The notes beneath the pieces are model-generated. The model did no database searches and had not been told where the DNA came from. It saw nothing but the letters and a program-made list of their open reading frames with translations. Positions 5,182-6,491 of a DNA stretch of 6,491 nucleotides are shown here, piece by piece. The DNA lies in the NCBI GenBank assembly GCA_009726075.1, contig WLND01000104.1, positions 1 to 6,491 on the forward strand, in the 5' to 3' direction. The stretch is from Actinomycetota bacterium (GTDB lineage Bacteria; Actinomycetota; Actinomycetes; S36-B12). The position numbers and the translations under genes are program-made. The first letter of the stretch is position 1. Every line of letters begins with the position of its first letter.

Positions 5182-6444
5182 TCATCCGGATCGCTTCGCC
5201 TCGGCAATGTCACGGCGATGGTGGGAGCCCTCGAGGGAGATGCAGTCGATGGCCTCGTAGGCACGAGTCCGCGCAGCCTCGATGTCGTCGCCCACGGCGG
5301 TGACGGAAAGCACCCGCCCACCCGCGGAGACGATGCCGTCGCCCTGTGCCCGGGTTCCTGCGTGGAGGACCGATACGCCCCCGATTGCCCCTGCCTCTCC
5401 GAGGCCGTAGATCAGGTCACCGGTGACCGGGCTCTCGGGGTAGCCCTTCGAGGCGATGACGACGGTGACGGCCGCACCCGTGCGCCACTCGAGGGGCGGC
5501 AGGTCGGCGAGGGTGCCGGTGGCGGCCGCGAGAAGCACCTGCCCGAGCGGAGTGACGAGCCTCGCGAGCACCACCTGGGTCTCGGGATCACCGAACCGGG
5601 CATTGAACTCGATCACCCGGATGCCCTTGGAGGTCAGGGCCAGCCCGGCATACAGGAGTCCTGAGAACGGCGTGCCACGCTCGCGCATCGTGTCGATCAT
5701 CGGCTCGAGCACATGCTCAGTCACGTTCGCCACGAGATCGGACGGCGCCCACGGAAGCGGCGAGTACGCCCCCATGCCGCCGGTGTTGGGCCCGGCATCG
5801 CCATCGAACGCGCGCTTGAAATCCTGCGCCGGTTCGAGGGGGATGATCGTCGTGCCATCGGTGATGCCGAACAGCGAGACCTCTGGGCCATCGAGGTACT
5901 CCTCGATCACGACCCGGGCATCGCCCCCGCGGTCGAGGCAGGCTCGCGCGTGCGCGAATGCCTCGTCCCGATCACTCGTGACGACCACCCCCTTGCCTGC
6001 GGCGAGGCCATCGTCCTTCACCACATGCGGGGCACCGAACTCGTCGAGTGCCGCTGCGACCTCGTCCAGCGCCTCGCACACGCGCGCCCGCGCCGTATCG
6101 ACGCCCGCCTCGTCCATGACCTGTTTCGCAAAGGCCTTGCTGCCCTCGAGCTGGGCCGCAGCGGCCGATGGCCCGAAGCAGGCGATGCCGTGGGCTCGCA
6201 CAGCGTCGGCGGCTCCCGCGACGAGGGGCACCTCTGGGCCGATGACGACGAGGTCGACCTTGAGTTCGGCGGCGAGATCGCCGATCGCCTGAGCGCTCGT
6301 GGCATCGACCTCGCAAGTCTCGACATCGCGCGCGATTCCGGCGTTGCCGGGCGCGCAGATGATGCGGTCGACGCTGGTGTCGAGCCTGAGCGCGGTCACG
6401 AGCGCGTGCTCGCGGGCACCGGATCCGATGACGAGGATGTTCAC
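5182..6444 (-). CDS. purD: Phosphoribosylamine-glycine ligase (GAR synthetase) PurD
   Basis: PurD joins glycine to 5-phosphoribosylamine using ATP, giving GAR, the second step of IMP synthesis. The 420-residue length is normal for a single-function bacterial enzyme. The N-terminal domain has GSGAREHAL (7-15), PGNAG (32-36) and GPEVPL (69-74). The ATP-grasp core has KDDGLAAGKGVVV (143-155), EEYLDGPEVSLF (181-192), AQDFKRAFDGDAGPNTGGMGAYSPLPW-type sequence (206-232) and the metal-binding FNARFGDPE (280-288). The C-terminal segment ends with SHHRRDIAEAKRSG. The GTG at 6444 is fixed by the position of GSGAREHAL at residue 7, as in other PurD proteins. No strong Shine-Dalgarno sequence precedes it, so initiation may be weak, leaderless or coupled to an upstream gene outside the window. 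The enzyme appears fully functional. Confidence 0.96.
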   Translation of the reverse strand: MNILVIGSGAREHALVTALRLDTSVDRIICAPGNAGIARDVETCEVDATSAQAIGDLAAELKVDLVVIGPEVPLVAGAADAVRAHGIACFGPSAAAAQLEGSKAFAKQVMDEAGVDTARARVCEALDEVAAALDEFGAPHVVKDDGLAAGKGVVVTSDRDEAFAHARACLDRGGDARVVIEEYLDGPEVSLFGITDGTTIIPLEPAQDFKRAFDGDAGPNTGGMGAYSPLPWAPSDLVANVTEHVLEPMIDTMRERGTPFSGLLYAGLALTSKGIRVIEFNARFGDPETQVVLARLVTPLGQVLLAAATGTLADLPPLEWRTGAAVTVVIASKGYPESPVTGDLIYGLGEAGAIGGVSVLHAGTRAQGDGIVSAGGRVLSVTAVGDDIEAARTRAYEAIDCISLEGSHHRRDIAEAKRSG

Positions 6445-6491
6445 CCGGCGAGCCTAATGGCGTGAGACGCCCGCACTCAGCGCTCGTTCAC
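6445..6491. other. Upstream edge before purD
   Basis: Only 47 bases are available. On the minus strand all three frames entering from the edge meet a stop before purD: TGA at 6479-6477 in one, TGA almost at once in another, TAG at 6456-6454 in the third. An upstream gene could end here in any of these frames, but no protein can be recognised. No clear promoter or ribosome-binding site is seen. Confidence 0.3.

Noticed and set aside
5800..5830. Phe in place of the His found in the E. coli PurD segment QDHKR as an active-site loss
   Set aside because: From general knowledge of the family, Phe or Tyr at this position is common in actinobacterial PurD. The surrounding GPNTGGMGAYSP block and FNARFGDPE are intact, so activity is expected.
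5456..6292. Plus-strand open frames of 278 and 250 codons opposite purD
   Set aside because: They overlap each other and the intact purD gene, and their Ser/Arg/Ala-rich composition shows no motif. They are shadows of purD codon bias.
6445..6491. Tail of an upstream gene ending V-N-E-R-stop at 6477
   Set aside because: Only four codons are visible and another frame stays open longer, to the TAG at 6454. There is not enough sequence to support either.

Overview
This window reads as a chromosomal segment from a high-GC bacterium, most likely an actinomycete (Actinomycetota). The base composition is GC-rich, and GTG starts dominate: five of six genes. The PurB and PurC proteins look like the actinobacterial forms, and a secreted protein carries a small two-cysteine module of a style I associate with actinobacterial exported proteins. 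I do not place the organism more finely. All six credible genes lie on the minus strand, so the window is read from its right end to its left end.

In order of transcription the genes are as follows. purD (6444-5182) encodes phosphoribosylamine-glycine ligase. After a 68-bp gap comes a secreted 317-residue protein (5113-4160) with a domain resembling M23/LytM peptidases that seems to have lost its metal-binding residues. After a 71-bp gap come purB (4088-2655), purC (2658-1762) and galE (1765-797). These three are joined by two successive 4-bp GTGA overlaps, where the TGA stop of one gene sits inside the GTG start of the next. After a 149-bp gap comes a small secreted six-cysteine protein (647-81) that looks like a ricin-type beta-trefoil lectin. 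The first 80 and last 47 bases of the window hold no gene that can be identified.

PurD, PurC and PurB carry out steps 2, 7 and 8 of IMP synthesis, and PurB also makes AMP from adenylosuccinate, so the core is a de novo purine operon. Two things depart from a plain purine cluster. An exported peptidase-like protein is inserted between purD and purB. A nucleotide-sugar epimerase is translationally tied to purC, where many actinomycetes would have purS, purQ and purL. GalE supplies UDP-galactose for surface glycans, and the genes on either side of the purB-purC-galE block encode exported proteins that could act at the cell surface. That link is inference only.

The most unusual non-coding element is the leader of the lectin-like gene. 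A perfect 12-bp inverted repeat encloses two back-to-back hairpins, one of them a C(UUCG)G tetraloop. The downstream arm of the repeat covers most of the Shine-Dalgarno sequence. This is a candidate RNA switch or translational control element. I see no tRNA, rRNA, CRISPR array, insertion sequence or phage gene in the window.
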